Assembly (NCBI RefSeq): GCF_021401245.1
Contig: NZ_JACBFY010000002.1
Coordinates: 186,001-250,000 of the forward strand
DNA length: 64,000 nt
Reading direction: 5' to 3'
DNA from: Pseudacidovorax sp. NFM-22
GTDB lineage: Bacteria > Pseudomonadota > Gammaproteobacteria > Burkholderiales > Burkholderiaceae_C
Shown here one piece after another: positions 44,005 to 55,350 of the stretch (its first letter is position 1; each line of letters begins with the position of its first letter). The notes under the pieces are model-generated. The model was given only the letters and a program-made list of their open reading frames with translations, made no database searches and was not told the origin of the DNA. Position numbers and translations under genes: made by a program.

Positions 44005-45234
44005 TCAGAAATTCCCCACGATGAAATCCTTGAATCGGCCGAAGGCCGTCTTCACTGAACCATTTTTTTGCGCGACCTTGTAGCCACGCATGCGTGCATG
44101 CCGGGCTTCTTCGAGCAGGCCCATGACAGTGGCGGCACGCGGCTGGGCCACCATGTCCGACAGGGCGCTGGCGTACTTCGGGATGCCGCGGCGTACCGGC
44201 TTGAGGAAGATGTCCTCGCCCAGCTCGACCATGCCCGGCATGACGGCGCTACCGCCGGTGAGCACCACGCCGGACGAGAGCACTTCCTCGTAGCCCGACT
44301 CGCGCACCACCTGCTGCACCAACTGGAAGATCTCTTCCACGCGCGGCTCGATCACGCCGGCCAGCGCCTGCTTGCTCAGCATGCGCGGGCCCCGGTCGCC
44401 CAGGCCCGGCACCTCGACCTGCGTCTCGGGGTCGGCCAGCAGCTGCTTGGCGAAGCCGTTCTCGACCTTGATGTCCTCGGCGTCCTTGGTGGGCGTGCGC
44501 AGCGCCATGGCGATGTCGCTGGTGATCAGGTCGCCTGCGATCGGAATCACGGCCGTGTGGCGGATCGCGCCGTTGGTGAAGATGGCCACGTCGGTGGTGC
44601 CGGCGCCGATGTCCACCAGGCACACGCCCAGTTCGCGCTCGTCCTCGGTGAGCACCGCCAGGCTGGAGGCCAGCGGGTTCAGCATCAGCTGATCCACCTC
44701 CAGGCCGCAGCGGCGCACGCACTTGATGATGTTCTCGGCCGCGCTCTGGGCGCCGGTGACGATGTGCACCTTGGCCTCCAGGCGCATGCCGCTCATGCCG
44801 ATCGGCTCCTTCACGTCCTGGCCGTCGATCACGAATTCCTGCGGCTCCACCAGCAGCAGCCGCTGGTCGCTGGAGATGTTGATGGCGCGCGCCGTCTCCA
44901 CCACGCGGGCCACGTCGGTGGTGCTGACCTCGCGGTCCTTCACGGCCACCATGCCGCTGGAGTTGATGCCGCGGATGTGGCTGCCGGTGATGCCGGTGTA
45001 GACACGGCCGATCTTGCAGTCGGCCATCAGCTCCGCTTCCTTGAGCGCCTGCTGGATGCTCTGCACGGTGGCGTCGATGTTGACCACCACGCCGCGCTTG
45101 AGGCCGTTGGACGGCGCCACGCCCAGGCCGGCGAGCTTGAGCTCGCCGCCCGGCAGCACCTCGGCCACCACCGCCATCACCTTGGCGGTGCCGATGTCGA
45201 GTCCGACGACCAGGTCCTTGTAGTCTTTGGCCAT
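44005..45234 (-). CDS. ftsA: Cell division protein FtsA
   Basis: FtsA is the actin-like protein that tethers FtsZ to the membrane. The 409-residue protein has the ATPase phosphate loop (VVGLDIGTAKVMAVVAE), the second phosphate region (LVDIGAGTTDVAIF), the adenosine motif (VVLTGGSAVMPGM) and a C-terminal amphipathic helix (FGRFKDFIVGNF). It follows ftsQ after 56 bases. Confidence 0.98.
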   Translation of the reverse strand: MAKDYKDLVVGLDIGTAKVMAVVAEVLPGGELKLAGLGVAPSNGLKRGVVVNIDATVQSIQQALKEAELMADCKIGRVYTGITGSHIRGINSSGMVAVKDREVSTTDVARVVETARAINISSDQRLLLVEPQEFVIDGQDVKEPIGMSGMRLEAKVHIVTGAQSAAENIIKCVRRCGLEVDQLMLNPLASSLAVLTEDERELGVCLVDIGAGTTDVAIFTNGAIRHTAVIPIAGDLITSDIAMALRTPTKDAEDIKVENGFAKQLLADPETQVEVPGLGDRGPRMLSKQALAGVIEPRVEEIFQLVQQVVRESGYEEVLSSGVVLTGGSAVMPGMVELGEDIFLKPVRRGIPKYASALSDMVAQPRAATVMGLLEEARHARMRGYKVAQKNGSVKTAFGRFKDFIVGNF

Positions 45235-45290
45235 GATGTGTGAGTGTTCCCTCGGGGCTCTCGTTCGTTCTGTCTGTCTGTGCGTCGGGC

Positions 45291-46091
45291 CTAGCGCCGC
45301 CGTGCCGCGGCGGCGGCAGGTGCATCGGCCGAGACGGTGGTGACGCCGCGGATGCGCACCGCATAGGCGTCGGCATGGCGCAGGTCGGCGCTTTCGATGG
45401 ATTCGATGCTGCGGCCGTACTGGGCGGCCACATGGCGGGCGCTGAGCAGGAAGCGCCGCACGCGCGCCACCACCTCCTCGGGCGTGCCGCGGCCGATCTC
45501 CACGGTGGCGCCGGAGTCGAGCACCGCCTGCCAGCCACCGCGGGTGGACAGCCGCAGCTCGGTGAGCTTCAGGCCGCTGCCGTCGAAGGCCGGGGCCAGC
45601 TCGCGGTACATGCCCAGCACCTGGCTGGCCTGGTCGTCGGGGCCTTCCAGCCGCGGCAGGTCGTCGCCGGCCTCGTCGGTGTTGGCCTCGAAGACCTCGC
45701 CGAAGGTGTTGATCATGCGGGACTCGTCCTCGGCGCCCCACAGCGCGGCCGGCACATGCTCGGTGAGCGTGGCGCGCAGCGCGTTCGGGAATTCGCGCCG
45801 CACGACGGCCTTGCGCACCCAGGGCACCGACTCGAAGGCCACGCGGGCGCGCTGCAGGTCCACGGTGAAGAAGTTGCCCGCCAGCCGCGGCGCGACGTTG
45901 GCGCGCAGGGTGATCGGGTTGTTGTGCGTCACGTCGCCATCCACACGGATCACACCCAGCGGCAGGAAGGGCTGGCGCAGCACCCACCAGCCGCCGGCGG
46001 CGAGCAGCATCAGCCCGCACAGCGCGTACAGGACGGTCGCCGTGAGGTTCATGAGGCGCACGTCCAGCGGGACTGCGATGCCGTCGGCCAT
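45291..46091 (-). CDS. ftsQ: Cell division protein FtsQ
   Basis: FtsQ is a single-pass divisome protein that recruits FtsL and FtsB. The 266-residue protein has one membrane segment (about residues 17-38), then a POTRA domain (LPLGVIRVDGDVTHNNPITL) and the beta domain (VPWVRKAVVRREFPNALRATLTEH). It follows ddl by three bases. Confidence 0.96.
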   Translation of the reverse strand: MADGIAVPLDVRLMNLTATVLYALCGLMLLAAGGWWVLRQPFLPLGVIRVDGDVTHNNPITLRANVAPRLAGNFFTVDLQRARVAFESVPWVRKAVVRREFPNALRATLTEHVPAALWGAEDESRMINTFGEVFEANTDEAGDDLPRLEGPDDQASQVLGMYRELAPAFDGSGLKLTELRLSTRGGWQAVLDSGATVEIGRGTPEEVVARVRRFLLSARHVAAQYGRSIESIESADLRHADAYAVRIRGVTTVSADAPAAAAARRR

Positions 46092-46094
46092 GGG

Positions 46095-47096
46095 TCAGGC
46101 ACCTTCCTTGGGGACGGGCCGGGTGTCCAGCGCCGCCTGGGCCAGGATGCGCAGGCACAGCTGCTCGTAGCTCAGGCCCGCAGCGCGCGCCGCCATCGGC
46201 ACCAGCGAATGGCTGGTCATGCCGGGCGAGGTATTCATCTCCAGCAGGAAGGGCTGCTGGTCGCGTGCGCGCACCATGAAGTCGGCCCGGCCCCAGCCGC
46301 GGCAACCCAGGCTGCGGTAGGCCGCGATGGCCAGCTGGCGCACCTGCGCCTCCAGCGCGTCGGGCAGGCCGGCCGGGCAGTGGTACTTCACGTCGTCGGT
46401 GAAGTACTTGTTCTGGTAGTCGTAGGCCCCCTCGGGCGCGGCGATGCGGATCACCGGCAGCGCGACGGCGCCAGCGCCCGTGCCGAGCACGGCGCAGGTC
46501 AGCTCGTCGCCGTCGATGAATTCCTCGCACAGCACCTCAGGGTCGTAGCGCGCGGCCAGCTGCACGGCCTCCTGCATCTGCGAATAGCCCTGCACCTTGG
46601 TGACGCCGATGGACGAGCCCTCGTGCGGCGGCTTGACGATCAGCGGCAGGCCCAGGTTGTCGGGCACCTCGCGCACCCGCTCGCGCGCCTGGCCGTCGGC
46701 CTGCAGCAGCACATGGCGCGGCGTGGGCAGGCCCTCGGCCAGCCACACGCGCTTGGTCATGGTCTTGTCCATGGCCACGCTGGAGGCCATCACGCCCGAG
46801 CCGGTGTAGGGAATGCCCAGCAGTTCGAGCGCACCCTGCACCGTGCCGTCCTCGCCGTGGCGGCCGTGCAGCGCGATGAAGCAGCGGTCGAAGCCTTCGT
46901 GGCGCAGCTCGGCCAGCTCGCGCTCGGCGGGGTCGAAGGCATGCGCGTCCACACCCAGCGAGCGCAGCGCCTGCAGCACGCCGGTGCCGGACATCAGCGA
47001 CACCTCGCGCTCGGCCGAGCGGCCGCCGAAGAGCACAGCCACGCGCCCCATGTCGGCGGCGTCGGGCAACGGGGGAAAGACGAACTGCGGGTTCAT
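46095..47096 (-). CDS. ddl: D-alanine--D-alanine ligase
   Basis: Ddl makes D-Ala-D-Ala for the peptidoglycan stem. The 333-residue ATP-grasp enzyme has the substrate loop ([17 protein letters not shown]), [12 protein letters not shown], the serine loop ([13 protein letters not shown]) and the C-terminal ligand region ([17 protein letters not shown]). It overlaps murC by four bases. Confidence 0.97.
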   Translation of the reverse strand: MNPQFVFPPLPDAADMGRVAVLFGGRSAEREVSLMSGTGVLQALRSLGVDAHAFDPAERELAELRHEGFDRCFIALHGRHGEDGTVQGALELLGIPYTGSGVMASSVAMDKTMTKRVWLAEGLPTPRHVLLQADGQARERVREVPDNLGLPLIVKPPHEGSSIGVTKVQGYSQMQEAVQLAARYDPEVLCEEFIDGDELTCAVLGTGAGAVALPVIRIAAPEGAYDYQNKYFTDDVKYHCPAGLPDALEAQVRQLAIAAYRSLGCRGWGRADFMVRARDQQPFLLEMNTSPGMTSHSLVPMAARAAGLSYEQLCLRILAQAALDTRPVPKEGA

Positions 47097-48508
47097 GCAG
47101 GCTGTCCTGGTTGCTGGGCGCGTTCCACCACCTGGCCAGCGACCGCGCCGATGGAGCCGGCGCCCATGCACAGCACCACGTCGCCGTCGCGGGCGTTGTC
47201 CAGCACCGACTGCGGCAGCGCGCGGACGTCGTCGACGAACACCGGCTCGACCTTGCCGGCCACCCGCAGTGCGCGCGCCAGGCTGCGGCCGTCGGCGGCC
47301 ACGATGGGCGCCTCGCCGGCGGCGTAGACCTCGGTCAGCAGCACCGCATCGGCGCCGCCGAGCACCTTGACGAAGTCCTCGAAGCAGTCGCGGGTGCGGG
47401 TGAAGCGGTGCGGCTGGAAGGCCAGCACGAGCCGCCGGCCCGGGAAGGCGCCGCGCGCGGCCGCGATGGTGGCGGCCATCTCCACCGGGTGGTGGCCGTA
47501 GTCGTCGATCAGCGTGAAGCGCCCGCCGCTGGCGGCAGCCACCTCGCCATAGCGCTGGAAGCGCCGGCCCACGCCCTTGAACTCGGCCAGGCCGCGCTGT
47601 ACCGCCTCGTCGGGCAGGCCCAGCTCGACCGCGATGGCGATCACCGACAGCGCATTGCGCACGTTGTGCTCGCCCGGCAGGTTGAGCACCACCGGCAGGT
47701 CCGGCAGCACCACGCCGTTGCGGCGCTGGGCGGTGAAGTGCATCTGCGCGCCCACGGCCCGCACGTCGATGGCGCGCACCTGCGCGTCCTCGCTGAAGCC
47801 GTAGCTGGTGACCGGGCAGGTCACCTGCGGCAGGATCTGGCGGATGGCCGGATCGTCCACGCACAGGATGGCGGTGCCGTAGAAGGGCATGCGGTGCAGG
47901 AAGTCGACGAAGGCCTTCTGCAGCCGGCCGAAGTCGTGGCCATAGGTGTCCATGTGGTCGGCGTCGATGTTGGTGACGACCGCCATCACGGGCAGCAGGT
48001 TGAGGAAGGAGGCGTCGGACTCGTCGGCCTCGACCACGATGTACTCGCCCTGGCCCAGCCGCGCATTGGCGCCGGCGCTGTTCAGGCGCCCGCCGATCAC
48101 GAAGGTCGGGTCCAGCCCGGCCGTGGCCAGCACGCTGGCGGCGAGGCTGGTGGTGGTGGTCTTGCCGTGGGTGCCGGCGATGGCGATGCCGCTGCGCAGG
48201 CGCATCAGCTCGGCCAGCATCAGCGCGCGCGGCACCACCGGGATCTTCTTCGCGCGGGCGGCGATCACCTCGGGGTTGTCGGCCTGCACGGCAGTGGAGG
48301 TCACGACCGCATCGGCACCGGCGATGTTGGCGGCATCGTGGCCCACGAAGGTGCGGATGCCCAGATCGGCCAGGCGGCGCAGCGTGGCGCTGTCGGCCAG
48401 GTCCGAGCCCGACACGCCGTAGCCCAGGTTGAACAGCACCTCGGCGATGCCGCTCATGCCCGAGCCACCCAGGCCGACGAAATGGATGTGGCGGATCGCG
48501 TGCTTCAT
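47093..48508 (-). CDS. murC: UDP-N-acetylmuramate--L-alanine ligase MurC
   Basis: MurC adds L-Ala to UDP-MurNAc. The 471-residue protein has the N-terminal dinucleotide-like motif ([17 protein letters not shown]), the P-loop ([12 protein letters not shown]) and the C-terminal ligase domain ([10 protein letters not shown]). It overlaps murG and ddl by four bases each. Confidence 0.98.
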   Translation of the reverse strand: MKHAIRHIHFVGLGGSGMSGIAEVLFNLGYGVSGSDLADSATLRRLADLGIRTFVGHDAANIAGADAVVTSTAVQADNPEVIAARAKKIPVVPRALMLAELMRLRSGIAIAGTHGKTTTTSLAASVLATAGLDPTFVIGGRLNSAGANARLGQGEYIVVEADESDASFLNLLPVMAVVTNIDADHMDTYGHDFGRLQKAFVDFLHRMPFYGTAILCVDDPAIRQILPQVTCPVTSYGFSEDAQVRAIDVRAVGAQMHFTAQRRNGVVLPDLPVVLNLPGEHNVRNALSVIAIAVELGLPDEAVQRGLAEFKGVGRRFQRYGEVAAASGGRFTLIDDYGHHPVEMAATIAAARGAFPGRRLVLAFQPHRFTRTRDCFEDFVKVLGGADAVLLTEVYAAGEAPIVAADGRSLARALRVAGKVEPVFVDDVRALPQSVLDNARDGDVVLCMGAGSIGAVAGQVVERAQQPGQPA

Positions 48509-49575
48509 GGCTTGACCAGCTCCTCACAGGCCAGGGCCACCTGGGCCACGGCATCGGTCTTGCGCATCGAATGGGCGCGCTGCGCGCGCTCGAGCAGCTC
48601 GGCGCGCGTCGTCTTCTGGATCAGGTCGGACAAGAGTTCAGGCGTGAGATCGGTCTGCTGCACCAGCCAGGCGCCGCCCGCGTCCGCCAGGAAGCGGGCA
48701 TTGGTTGTCTGGTGGTCGTCGACCGCGAAGGGAAAGGGAACGAAGAGCGCGGCGGCACCCACCGCGGCGATCTCGGTCACGGTGCTGGCGCCGGCGCGCG
48801 CCACGATGAGATCGGCCGCGGCGAAGGCCTCGGCCGTGTTGTCGATGAAGGGCACCAGCTCGGCCTCGACGCCGGCAGCGGCGTAGTTGGCGCGCAGCTC
48901 GTCGATCTGTTTTTCGCCGCTCTGATGCAGCACCACGGGCCGCTCGGCCGGCGCGATGCGGGCCAGGGCCTGCGGCACCACGGTGTTGAGCGCCTTGGCG
49001 CCCAGGCTGCCGCCCACCACCAGCAGCTTGAGCGGGCCGCTGCGGCCTTCGAAGCGCTCGGCCGGCGCGGCCTGCGACAGGAAGGGCCCGCGCAGCGGAT
49101 TGCCCACCCAGGCGGCATTCGGCAGCACGTCGGGAAAGGCGCTGAAGCAGCGGTCGGCGATGCGCGCCAGCACGCGGTTGACCAGGCCGGCCACCGAGTT
49201 CTGCTCGTGCAGCACCAGCGGACGGCCGCGCAGCACGCCCATCATGCCGCCCGGAAAGCTGATGTAGCCGCCCAAGCCGACCACCACGTCGGGCTGGACG
49301 CGGCCCACGGCCTTGAAGCTCTGCCAGAAGGCGCGCAAGAGGCGCAGCGGCAGCAACGCCAGCGTGAGCGGACCCTTGCCGCGCACGCCGCCGAACTGGA
49401 TCGGCTCGAAGGCGAAGCCGCGCGGCGGCACCAGGCGCTCTTCCATGCTGCCGGGCGCGCCCAGCCAGTGCACGCGCCAGCCGCGGGCGCGCAGCTCTTC
49501 CGCCACGGCGAGGCCCGGGAAGATGTGGCCGCCCGTGCCGCCGGCCATCACGAGCGCGGTGCGGGCGCCGGTCAT
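48505..49575 (-). CDS. murG: Lipid II synthase MurG
   Basis: MurG transfers GlcNAc to lipid I on the inner membrane. The 356-residue GT-B enzyme has the N-terminal glycine-rich loop ([17 protein letters not shown]), [28 protein letters not shown] and the C-terminal UDP-GlcNAc region ([16 protein letters not shown]). It overlaps ftsW and murC by four bases each. Confidence 0.98.
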   Translation of the reverse strand: MTGARTALVMAGGTGGHIFPGLAVAEELRARGWRVHWLGAPGSMEERLVPPRGFAFEPIQFGGVRGKGPLTLALLPLRLLRAFWQSFKAVGRVQPDVVVGLGGYISFPGGMMGVLRGRPLVLHEQNSVAGLVNRVLARIADRCFSAFPDVLPNAAWVGNPLRGPFLSQAAPAERFEGRSGPLKLLVVGGSLGAKALNTVVPQALARIAPAERPVVLHQSGEKQIDELRANYAAAGVEAELVPFIDNTAEAFAAADLIVARAGASTVTEIAAVGAAALFVPFPFAVDDHQTTNARFLADAGGAWLVQQTDLTPELLSDLIQKTTRAELLERAQRAHSMRKTDAVAQVALACEELVKP

Positions 49576-50879
49576 ACGCGGCCCCCTCGCATCAAGACTC
49601 TGTTCTCGTAGTCGACGCGCAGCACCACCGCCAGCGCCACCACGTTCATCAGGATGGCCGAGCCGCCGAAGCTCATCAGCGGCAGGGTCAGGCCCTTGGT
49701 GGGCAGCGCGCCCAGGTTCACGCCCATGTTGATGAAGGTCTGGAAGCCCATCCACACGCCCACGCCCTGCGCGGCCAGGCCGGCGAACACGCGGTCCAGC
49801 GCGATGGCCTGGCGGCCGATGTGCATGATGCGGCGGGTGAGCCACAGGAAGAGCGCGATGGCGATCAGCACGCCGACCAGGCCCAGCTCTTCGCCGATCA
49901 CGGCCAGCAGGAAGTCGGTGTGCGCCTCGGGCAGCCAGTGCAGCTTCTCGACGCTGCCGCCCAGGCCGACGCCGAAGATCTCGCCGCGGCCGATGGCGAT
50001 CAGCGAATGGGAGAGCTGGTAGCCCTTGCCCAGCGCATGCTCCTCGCTGAACGGGTCGAGGTAGGCAAAGATGCGCTCGCGCCGCCAAGGGCTGGCCGCC
50101 ACCATGGTGGCGAAGGCCACGACCACCAGCATGGCGATCAGGAAGAACATGCGCGCATTCACGCCGCCCAGGAACAGGATGCCCATGGCGATGATGGCGA
50201 TCACCATGAAGGCGCCCATGTCGGGCTCCGCCAGCAGCAGCATGCCGACCACCACCACGGCCACGCCCATGGGCAGCACGGCGCGGAAGAAGCGCTCCTT
50301 GATCTCCATCTTGCGCACCATGTAGCTGGCCGCATAGAAGACCATGGACACCTTGGCCAGCTCCGAAGGCTGGAAGCGCATGAAACCCAGCGGCAGCCAG
50401 CGGCGAGCGCCATTGACGTTGATGCCCACGTGCGGGATCAGCACCACCACCAGCAACAGCAGCGACACCACGAACAGCCACGGCGCCGTGCGCTCCCAGG
50501 TGCGCATGGGCACCTGGAAGGCGATCAGGCCAGCGACAAAGGCGAACACCAGCGAGATGGCGTGGCGGATCAGGTGATAGGACTCGCTGTAGCCGCCGAC
50601 GCGGTTGAAGCGCGGGTTGTCGCCCATGGCGATGGAGGCCGAGAACACCATCACCAGGCCCCACATCAAGAGCGCGATGGTGACCCACACCAGCGGCTGG
50701 TCGAAGCCGGCCACACGCACCGGCGCGGCGCGGGTCTGGGCGATGTCGGCGCCGCCCAGGCGCACCGGCAGGTGCATGGGCAGGGCGTCCATGCCGCTCT
50801 TGGCGGCACGGCGGAACCAGCCGAAGAAGCGGCTGCCACCCTCGTTGGGCGTGGCGGCGGCGGGCAGGCGGGCGCTCAT
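49572..50879 (-). CDS. ftsW: Septal peptidoglycan polymerase FtsW
   Basis: FtsW is the SEDS-family glycosyltransferase of the divisome, partner of FtsI. The 435-residue protein has ten membrane helices, preceded by a cytoplasmic N-terminal extension of about 65 residues. Conserved segments include [33 protein letters not shown] and [11 protein letters not shown]. The start at 50879 has a GGAGGA Shine-Dalgarno. The spacer to murD is 61 bases. Confidence 0.96.
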   Translation of the reverse strand: MSARLPAAATPNEGGSRFFGWFRRAAKSGMDALPMHLPVRLGGADIAQTRAAPVRVAGFDQPLVWVTIALLMWGLVMVFSASIAMGDNPRFNRVGGYSESYHLIRHAISLVFAFVAGLIAFQVPMRTWERTAPWLFVVSLLLLVVVLIPHVGINVNGARRWLPLGFMRFQPSELAKVSMVFYAASYMVRKMEIKERFFRAVLPMGVAVVVVGMLLLAEPDMGAFMVIAIIAMGILFLGGVNARMFFLIAMLVVVAFATMVAASPWRRERIFAYLDPFSEEHALGKGYQLSHSLIAIGRGEIFGVGLGGSVEKLHWLPEAHTDFLLAVIGEELGLVGVLIAIALFLWLTRRIMHIGRQAIALDRVFAGLAAQGVGVWMGFQTFINMGVNLGALPTKGLTLPLMSFGGSAILMNVVALAVVLRVDYENRVLMRGGRV

Positions 50880-50940
50880 TCTGGAATCCTCCGTGCTGCG
50901 CACTGCGGATGCGAGCGCCTGCGGAACGGCCGGGCGGCGC

Positions 50941-52710
50941 TCATTCGTAGGCCTCCTCGTCGGCCAGCGCCTCGACCGCCTCGCGGAACACGTCCGCCCG
51001 GTGCGCGTAGTCGCGGAACATGTCCAGGCTGGCGCAGGCGGGCGACAGCAGCACGGCGTCGCCGGGCTGGGCCTGGTCGGCGCAGAGGCCGACGGCCTCG
51101 GGCAGCGTGGCGGCGGCGAGCAGCGGCACGCCGGTCTCGGCCAGGGCCTCGCCGATGGCGGGGCCGTCGCGGCCGATCAGCACCACGGCGCGCACGTACT
51201 GGCGCACCAGCGGCGCCAGCGGCGAGAAGTTCTGGCCCTTGCCGTCGCCGCCCAGGATGACGACCAGCTTGCGCTCCAGCCCCAGGCCCTGCAGCGCGGC
51301 CGCCGTGGCGCCCACGTTGGTGCCCTTGCTGTCGTCGAAGTATTCGACCTCGTCCACGATGGCGATGGGCTCCACGCGGTGCGGCTCGCCACGGTATTCG
51401 CGCAGGCCGTAGAGCATGGGCGCCAGCGCGCAGCCGGCGGCGCTGGCCAGCGCCAGGGCGGCCAGGGCGTTCAGCGCGTTGTGCTGGCCACGGATGCGCA
51501 GCGCATCGGCGGGCATCAGGCGCTGCAGGTGGATCTCTTCCTGCGCCGCGGCGCGGCGGCGGCGCTTGAGGGTCTCGTCGGCCTCGTGCGCGCGCACCAG
51601 CCAGGCCAGGCCGTTGACGCGCTCGATGCCGTAGTCGCCGGGACGCTGCGGCAGGTCGGCGCCGAAGGTTACATGGGCGCGCAGCTGCGGGCGCTGCAGC
51701 CGCACCTTGACTGGCGCGGGCAGCATGCCCATCACACGGACGTCGTCGCGGTTGAGCACCATGAGGCCGGTCTGGCCGAAGACGCGCGCCTTGGCGGCGG
51801 CATAGGCCTCCATGCCGCCATGCCAGTCCAGGTGGTCCTGCGTGACATTCAGCACCGCGGCGGCGGCGGGCTCGAAGCCCTGCACGCCATCGAGCTGGAA
51901 GCTGGAAAGCTCGAGCACCCACACCTGCGGCAGGGCGTCGGCGTCCATGCGCTCCGACAGGGTGTCCAGCAGCGAGGGGCCGATGTTGCCGGCCACGGCC
52001 ACGGTCTTGCCGGCGCGCTCCACCAGCTGGCCGGTGAGCGAGGTCACCGTGGTCTTGCCGTTGGTGCCGGTGATCGCCAGCACGGCGGGGCGGTAGCCGG
52101 GCTCGGGGGCCGGCGGCGGCGCGATGGGCAGGGGGGCGGGCGCCTCGTCGGTCGGCTCGTCGTCCGCGGCGGCATCGTCGGCCGCCACTGCCGACGGCAA
52201 GGCCGCGGCTTCGCCGTCGTCGAAGGGCTCAGCGGCGACGTCCACGACGGCTTCTGCCGCGTCGGTGGAGGACGCGGGCACGGCGGCGGACGCCTCGGCA
52301 TCGCCGGGCACATCGGGCGCGGCATCTTCCTCCGTGGCGTCTTCGCCGGGCGCTGCCTCCGGTGGCAGCCGCAGGTCGGCCAGCGCCTGCGCGAACAGGT
52401 CCAGCTCGCCGCCCACCGGCAGTCCGATGGCGCGCGCCGCGTCGACCACGGGCGCGAGGGTGGCAGGCGACAGGCCCGGCGAGCGGTAGACGGCGCGCAC
52501 CGGCTGCCCCTCGACCAGCGCGGCCGTGAGCGGCCCACCGACGAAGCGCACCTGCGGCAATTCGGCCTTCAACGTGGCCAGCTGCGGCGGCGCCTCGCGC
52601 GTGTCGGCCACCGTGACATGCGCACCATGGCGGGCGCACCAGCGCGCCATGGCCAGGCCCGAGGCGCCCAGGCCCAGGATCAGCACATGCAGGTCGGCGA
52701 GATGCTTCAT
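50941..52710 (-). CDS. murD: UDP-N-acetylmuramoyl-L-alanine--D-glutamate ligase MurD with acidic insertion
   Basis: MurD adds D-Glu to UDP-MurNAc-L-Ala. The 589-residue protein is about 140 residues longer than E. coli MurD. Domain 1 (residues 1-115) has the UMP-binding start ([16 protein letters not shown]). The P-loop is at residues 215-221 (GTNGKTT), and the C-terminal domain includes [11 protein letters not shown]. Between domains 1 and 2, at about residues 116-206, lies an insertion rich in Ala, Asp, Glu and Pro with no similarity to the Mur ligase fold. Codon use there is as GC-rich as the rest. The insertion is in frame with no sign of a frameshift. Confidence 0.95.
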   Translation of the reverse strand: MKHLADLHVLILGLGASGLAMARWCARHGAHVTVADTREAPPQLATLKAELPQVRFVGGPLTAALVEGQPVRAVYRSPGLSPATLAPVVDAARAIGLPVGGELDLFAQALADLRLPPEAAPGEDATEEDAAPDVPGDAEASAAVPASSTDAAEAVVDVAAEPFDDGEAAALPSAVAADDAAADDEPTDEAPAPLPIAPPPAPEPGYRPAVLAITGTNGKTTVTSLTGQLVERAGKTVAVAGNIGPSLLDTLSERMDADALPQVWVLELSSFQLDGVQGFEPAAAAVLNVTQDHLDWHGGMEAYAAAKARVFGQTGLMVLNRDDVRVMGMLPAPVKVRLQRPQLRAHVTFGADLPQRPGDYGIERVNGLAWLVRAHEADETLKRRRRAAAQEEIHLQRLMPADALRIRGQHNALNALAALALASAAGCALAPMLYGLREYRGEPHRVEPIAIVDEVEYFDDSKGTNVGATAAALQGLGLERKLVVILGGDGKGQNFSPLAPLVRQYVRAVVLIGRDGPAIGEALAETGVPLLAAATLPEAVGLCADQAQPGDAVLLSPACASLDMFRDYAHRADVFREAVEALADEEAYE

Positions 52711-52723
52711 GGTCGTCCCGGCC

Positions 52724-53902
52724 TCAACGCAGCTTGAGCGTGGACAGGCCCACCAGGCACAGCAGCATGGTGATGATCCAGAAGCGGACCACGACCTGCG
52801 TCTCGCGCCAGCCGGACTTCTCGAAGTGATGGTGCAGCGGCGCCATCTTGAGCACGCGACGGCCTTCGCCGTACTTGCGCTTGGTGTACTTGAACCAGCT
52901 CACCTGGGCCATGACCGAGATCGCCTCGACCACGAAGATGCCGCCCATGATGAAGAACACGATCTCCTGCCGCACGATCACGGCCACGGTGCCCAGGGCA
53001 CCGCCGAGCGCCAGCGCGCCCACGTCGCCCATGAAGACCTGCGCCGGATGGGTGTTGAACCACAGGAAGGCCAGGCCCGCGCCCGCCATGGCCGAGCAGA
53101 ACACCAGCAGTTCGCCCGCACCGGGAATGGAGGGGAACAGCAGGTAGCGCGAATACATCGCATTGCCCGTGACATAAGCGAACACGCCCAGGGCCGAGCC
53201 CACCATCACCACCGGCATGATGGCCAGCCCGTCCAGGCCGTCGGTGAGGTTCACCGCGTTGCTCGCGCCCACGATCACCAGGTAGGTGAGGATGACGAAG
53301 CCGATGCCACCCAGCGGATAGCTGATCTCCTTGAAGAAGGGCACCAGCAGGTTGGTCTTGGTGGGGAAGTCCATCGCGAAGCCGGAGCGCACCCAGTTGC
53401 CGAACAGCTCCAGCACGCGCCAGTTGGAACTCTCGGAGATGGAGAAGAGCAGGTAGAAGGCTGCCACCAGGCCGATGAGCGACTGCCACATGTACTTCTC
53501 GCGCGAGCGCATGCCCTCCGGGTCCTTGTTGACCACCTTGCGCCAGTCGTCCACCCAGCCGATGGCGCCAAAGCCCAGCGTCACCCACAGCACGATCCAG
53601 ACGAAGCGGTTGGACAGGTCGAACCACAGCAGCGTCGCGATGGCGATGGCGAACAGCACCAGCACGCCGCCCATGGTGGGCGTCCCGCTCTTGGCCAGAT
53701 GCGTCTCCATGGCATAGCCGCGCACCGGCTGGCCGATCTTGAGGGCGCGCAGCCGGCGGATCACCGCCGGACCGGCGGCCAGGCCCACCACCAGCGCGGT
53801 CAGGGCGGCCATCAGCGCGCGGAAGGTGAGGTACTGGAAGACGCGCAGGAAACCGAGTTCGGGCGACAGCGTCTGCAGCCATTGGGCCAGGCTCATCAGC
53901 AT
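52724..53902 (-). CDS. mraY: Phospho-N-acetylmuramoyl-pentapeptide transferase MraY
   Basis: MraY makes lipid I from UDP-MurNAc-pentapeptide and undecaprenyl phosphate. The 392-residue protein has ten membrane helices. The signatures are [11 protein letters not shown] and the catalytic Asp-rich loop [13 protein letters not shown], with the loop [11 protein letters not shown] near the C-terminus. It overlaps the murF end by seven bases. Confidence 0.98.
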   Translation of the reverse strand: MLMSLAQWLQTLSPELGFLRVFQYLTFRALMAALTALVVGLAAGPAVIRRLRALKIGQPVRGYAMETHLAKSGTPTMGGVLVLFAIAIATLLWFDLSNRFVWIVLWVTLGFGAIGWVDDWRKVVNKDPEGMRSREKYMWQSLIGLVAAFYLLFSISESSNWRVLELFGNWVRSGFAMDFPTKTNLLVPFFKEISYPLGGIGFVILTYLVIVGASNAVNLTDGLDGLAIMPVVMVGSALGVFAYVTGNAMYSRYLLFPSIPGAGELLVFCSAMAGAGLAFLWFNTHPAQVFMGDVGALALGGALGTVAVIVRQEIVFFIMGGIFVVEAISVMAQVSWFKYTKRKYGEGRRVLKMAPLHHHFEKSGWRETQVVVRFWIITMLLCLVGLSTLKLR

Positions 53903-55350
53903 GGGCGGGCGTCCGTGTCATGCGTCATGACCGGCTCCTTGTTGTTGTTCGAGCCGGCGGCGCCGGCCACCAGGGCCTGCACCACGCGCTCCATCTTCAT
54001 GAACCGCGAACCCTTGACGAGCACGCTCGATGCGGCGCCGGCCTGGGCCAGCGCCGCGGCGTTGAGGGCCTCGATGGCCTCGAAGTGGCGACCGGCCGCG
54101 CCGAAGGCGTCCACCGCGTAGCGGCTGGCATCGCCCAGCGCGAACAGCGCGTCGATGCCGCGCTGGCGCGCCCAGTCGCCCACCTCGGCATGGAAGCGCG
54201 GCCCCTGGTCGCCGACCTCGCCCATGTCGCCCAGCACCAGCAGGCGCGGGCCGGGCAGTTCGGCCAGCACGTCGATGGCGGCGCGCACCGAGTCGGGATT
54301 GGCGTTGTAGCTGTCGTCCACCAGCGTGAGACGGCGGCCATCGGGGCGCTGCAGCAGTTGCGCCCGCGAACGGCCACCCACGGGCTCGAAGGCCGACAGG
54401 CCGGCGCCGATGGCCTCGGGCGTCACGCCGGCGGCCAGCGCGCAGGCCGTGGCGGCGAGCGCATTGCGCAGGTTGTGCCGGCCGGGAATGGCCAGACGCG
54501 CCTGCACCCTGCCGGCGGGCGAGCGGGCCACGAAGCGCCAGGCCTCGCCGTCCCACTCGGCCTCGGCGAGCGACACGTCGGCCTCGGGCGATTCGCCGAA
54601 CAGCAGGCAGCCGGCACCGGCCGGCACCAGGCCACGCCAGAGCGCCGTGTAATCGTCGCCGTGCGGAAAGACCGCCGTGCCGCCGGCCGACAGCGCCTGC
54701 AGCACGCAGCCGTTCTCGCGCGCCACGGCCTCGACCGTCGCCATGAATTCCTGGTGCTCGCGCTGCGCGTTGTTGACCAGGGCCACCGTCGGCCGGGCGA
54801 TGGCGGCCAGCCGCGCGATCTCGCCCGGATGGTTCATGCCCAGCTCGACCACGGCCAGGCGATGCGCGGGCCGCAGGCGCATCAGCGTCAGCGGCAGGCC
54901 GATCTCGTTGTTGAAGTTGCCCTGTGTCGCCAGGCTGGCCTGCGGCGCGGCGGCGCGCAGGATGGACGCGACCATCTGCGTGACCGTGGTCTTGCCGTTG
55001 CTGCCCGTCACCGCCACCAGCGGCAGCGTGAAGCGGGCGCGCCAGCCGGCGGCGATAGCGCCCAGCGCGGCCAGGGTGTCGGGCACTTCCAGGCCGGACA
55101 GGCCCAACGGCGCCAGACGCCCGGGCTCGGCCACGGCGGCGATGCCGCCCTGGGCCTGCACCTGTGGCAGGAAGTCGTGCGCGTCGAAGCGCTCGCCGCG
55201 CAGCGCGACGAAGAGGTCGCCCGCGACCAGCGTGCGCGAGTCGGTGTGCACCCGCGCGACCGCGCGGCTGCCCTCACCCACCACGCGCGCACCCGGCACC
55301 CAGCCGGCAGCCTCGGACAGCGTGAACAAGAATTCCATCGAAGCGTTCAT
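53896..55350 (-). CDS. murF: UDP-N-acetylmuramoyl-tripeptide--D-alanyl-D-alanine ligase MurF
   Basis: MurF adds D-Ala-D-Ala to the UDP-MurNAc tripeptide. The 484-residue protein has the P-loop [11 protein letters not shown] and the C-terminal [11 protein letters not shown] and [13 protein letters not shown] motifs. A tail of about 15 residues after the last conserved segment overlaps the mraY start. It overlaps murE by four bases; in some relatives the two are fused, but here they are separate. Confidence 0.97.
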   Translation of the reverse strand: MNASMEFLFTLSEAAGWVPGARVVGEGSRAVARVHTDSRTLVAGDLFVALRGERFDAHDFLPQVQAQGGIAAVAEPGRLAPLGLSGLEVPDTLAALGAIAAGWRARFTLPLVAVTGSNGKTTVTQMVASILRAAAPQASLATQGNFNNEIGLPLTLMRLRPAHRLAVVELGMNHPGEIARLAAIARPTVALVNNAQREHQEFMATVEAVARENGCVLQALSAGGTAVFPHGDDYTALWRGLVPAGAGCLLFGESPEADVSLAEAEWDGEAWRFVARSPAGRVQARLAIPGRHNLRNALAATACALAAGVTPEAIGAGLSAFEPVGGRSRAQLLQRPDGRRLTLVDDSYNANPDSVRAAIDVLAELPGPRLLVLGDMGEVGDQGPRFHAEVGDWARQRGIDALFALGDASRYAVDAFGAAGRHFEAIEALNAAALAQAGAASSVLVKGSRFMKMERVVQALVAGAAGSNNNKEPVMTHDTDARPC

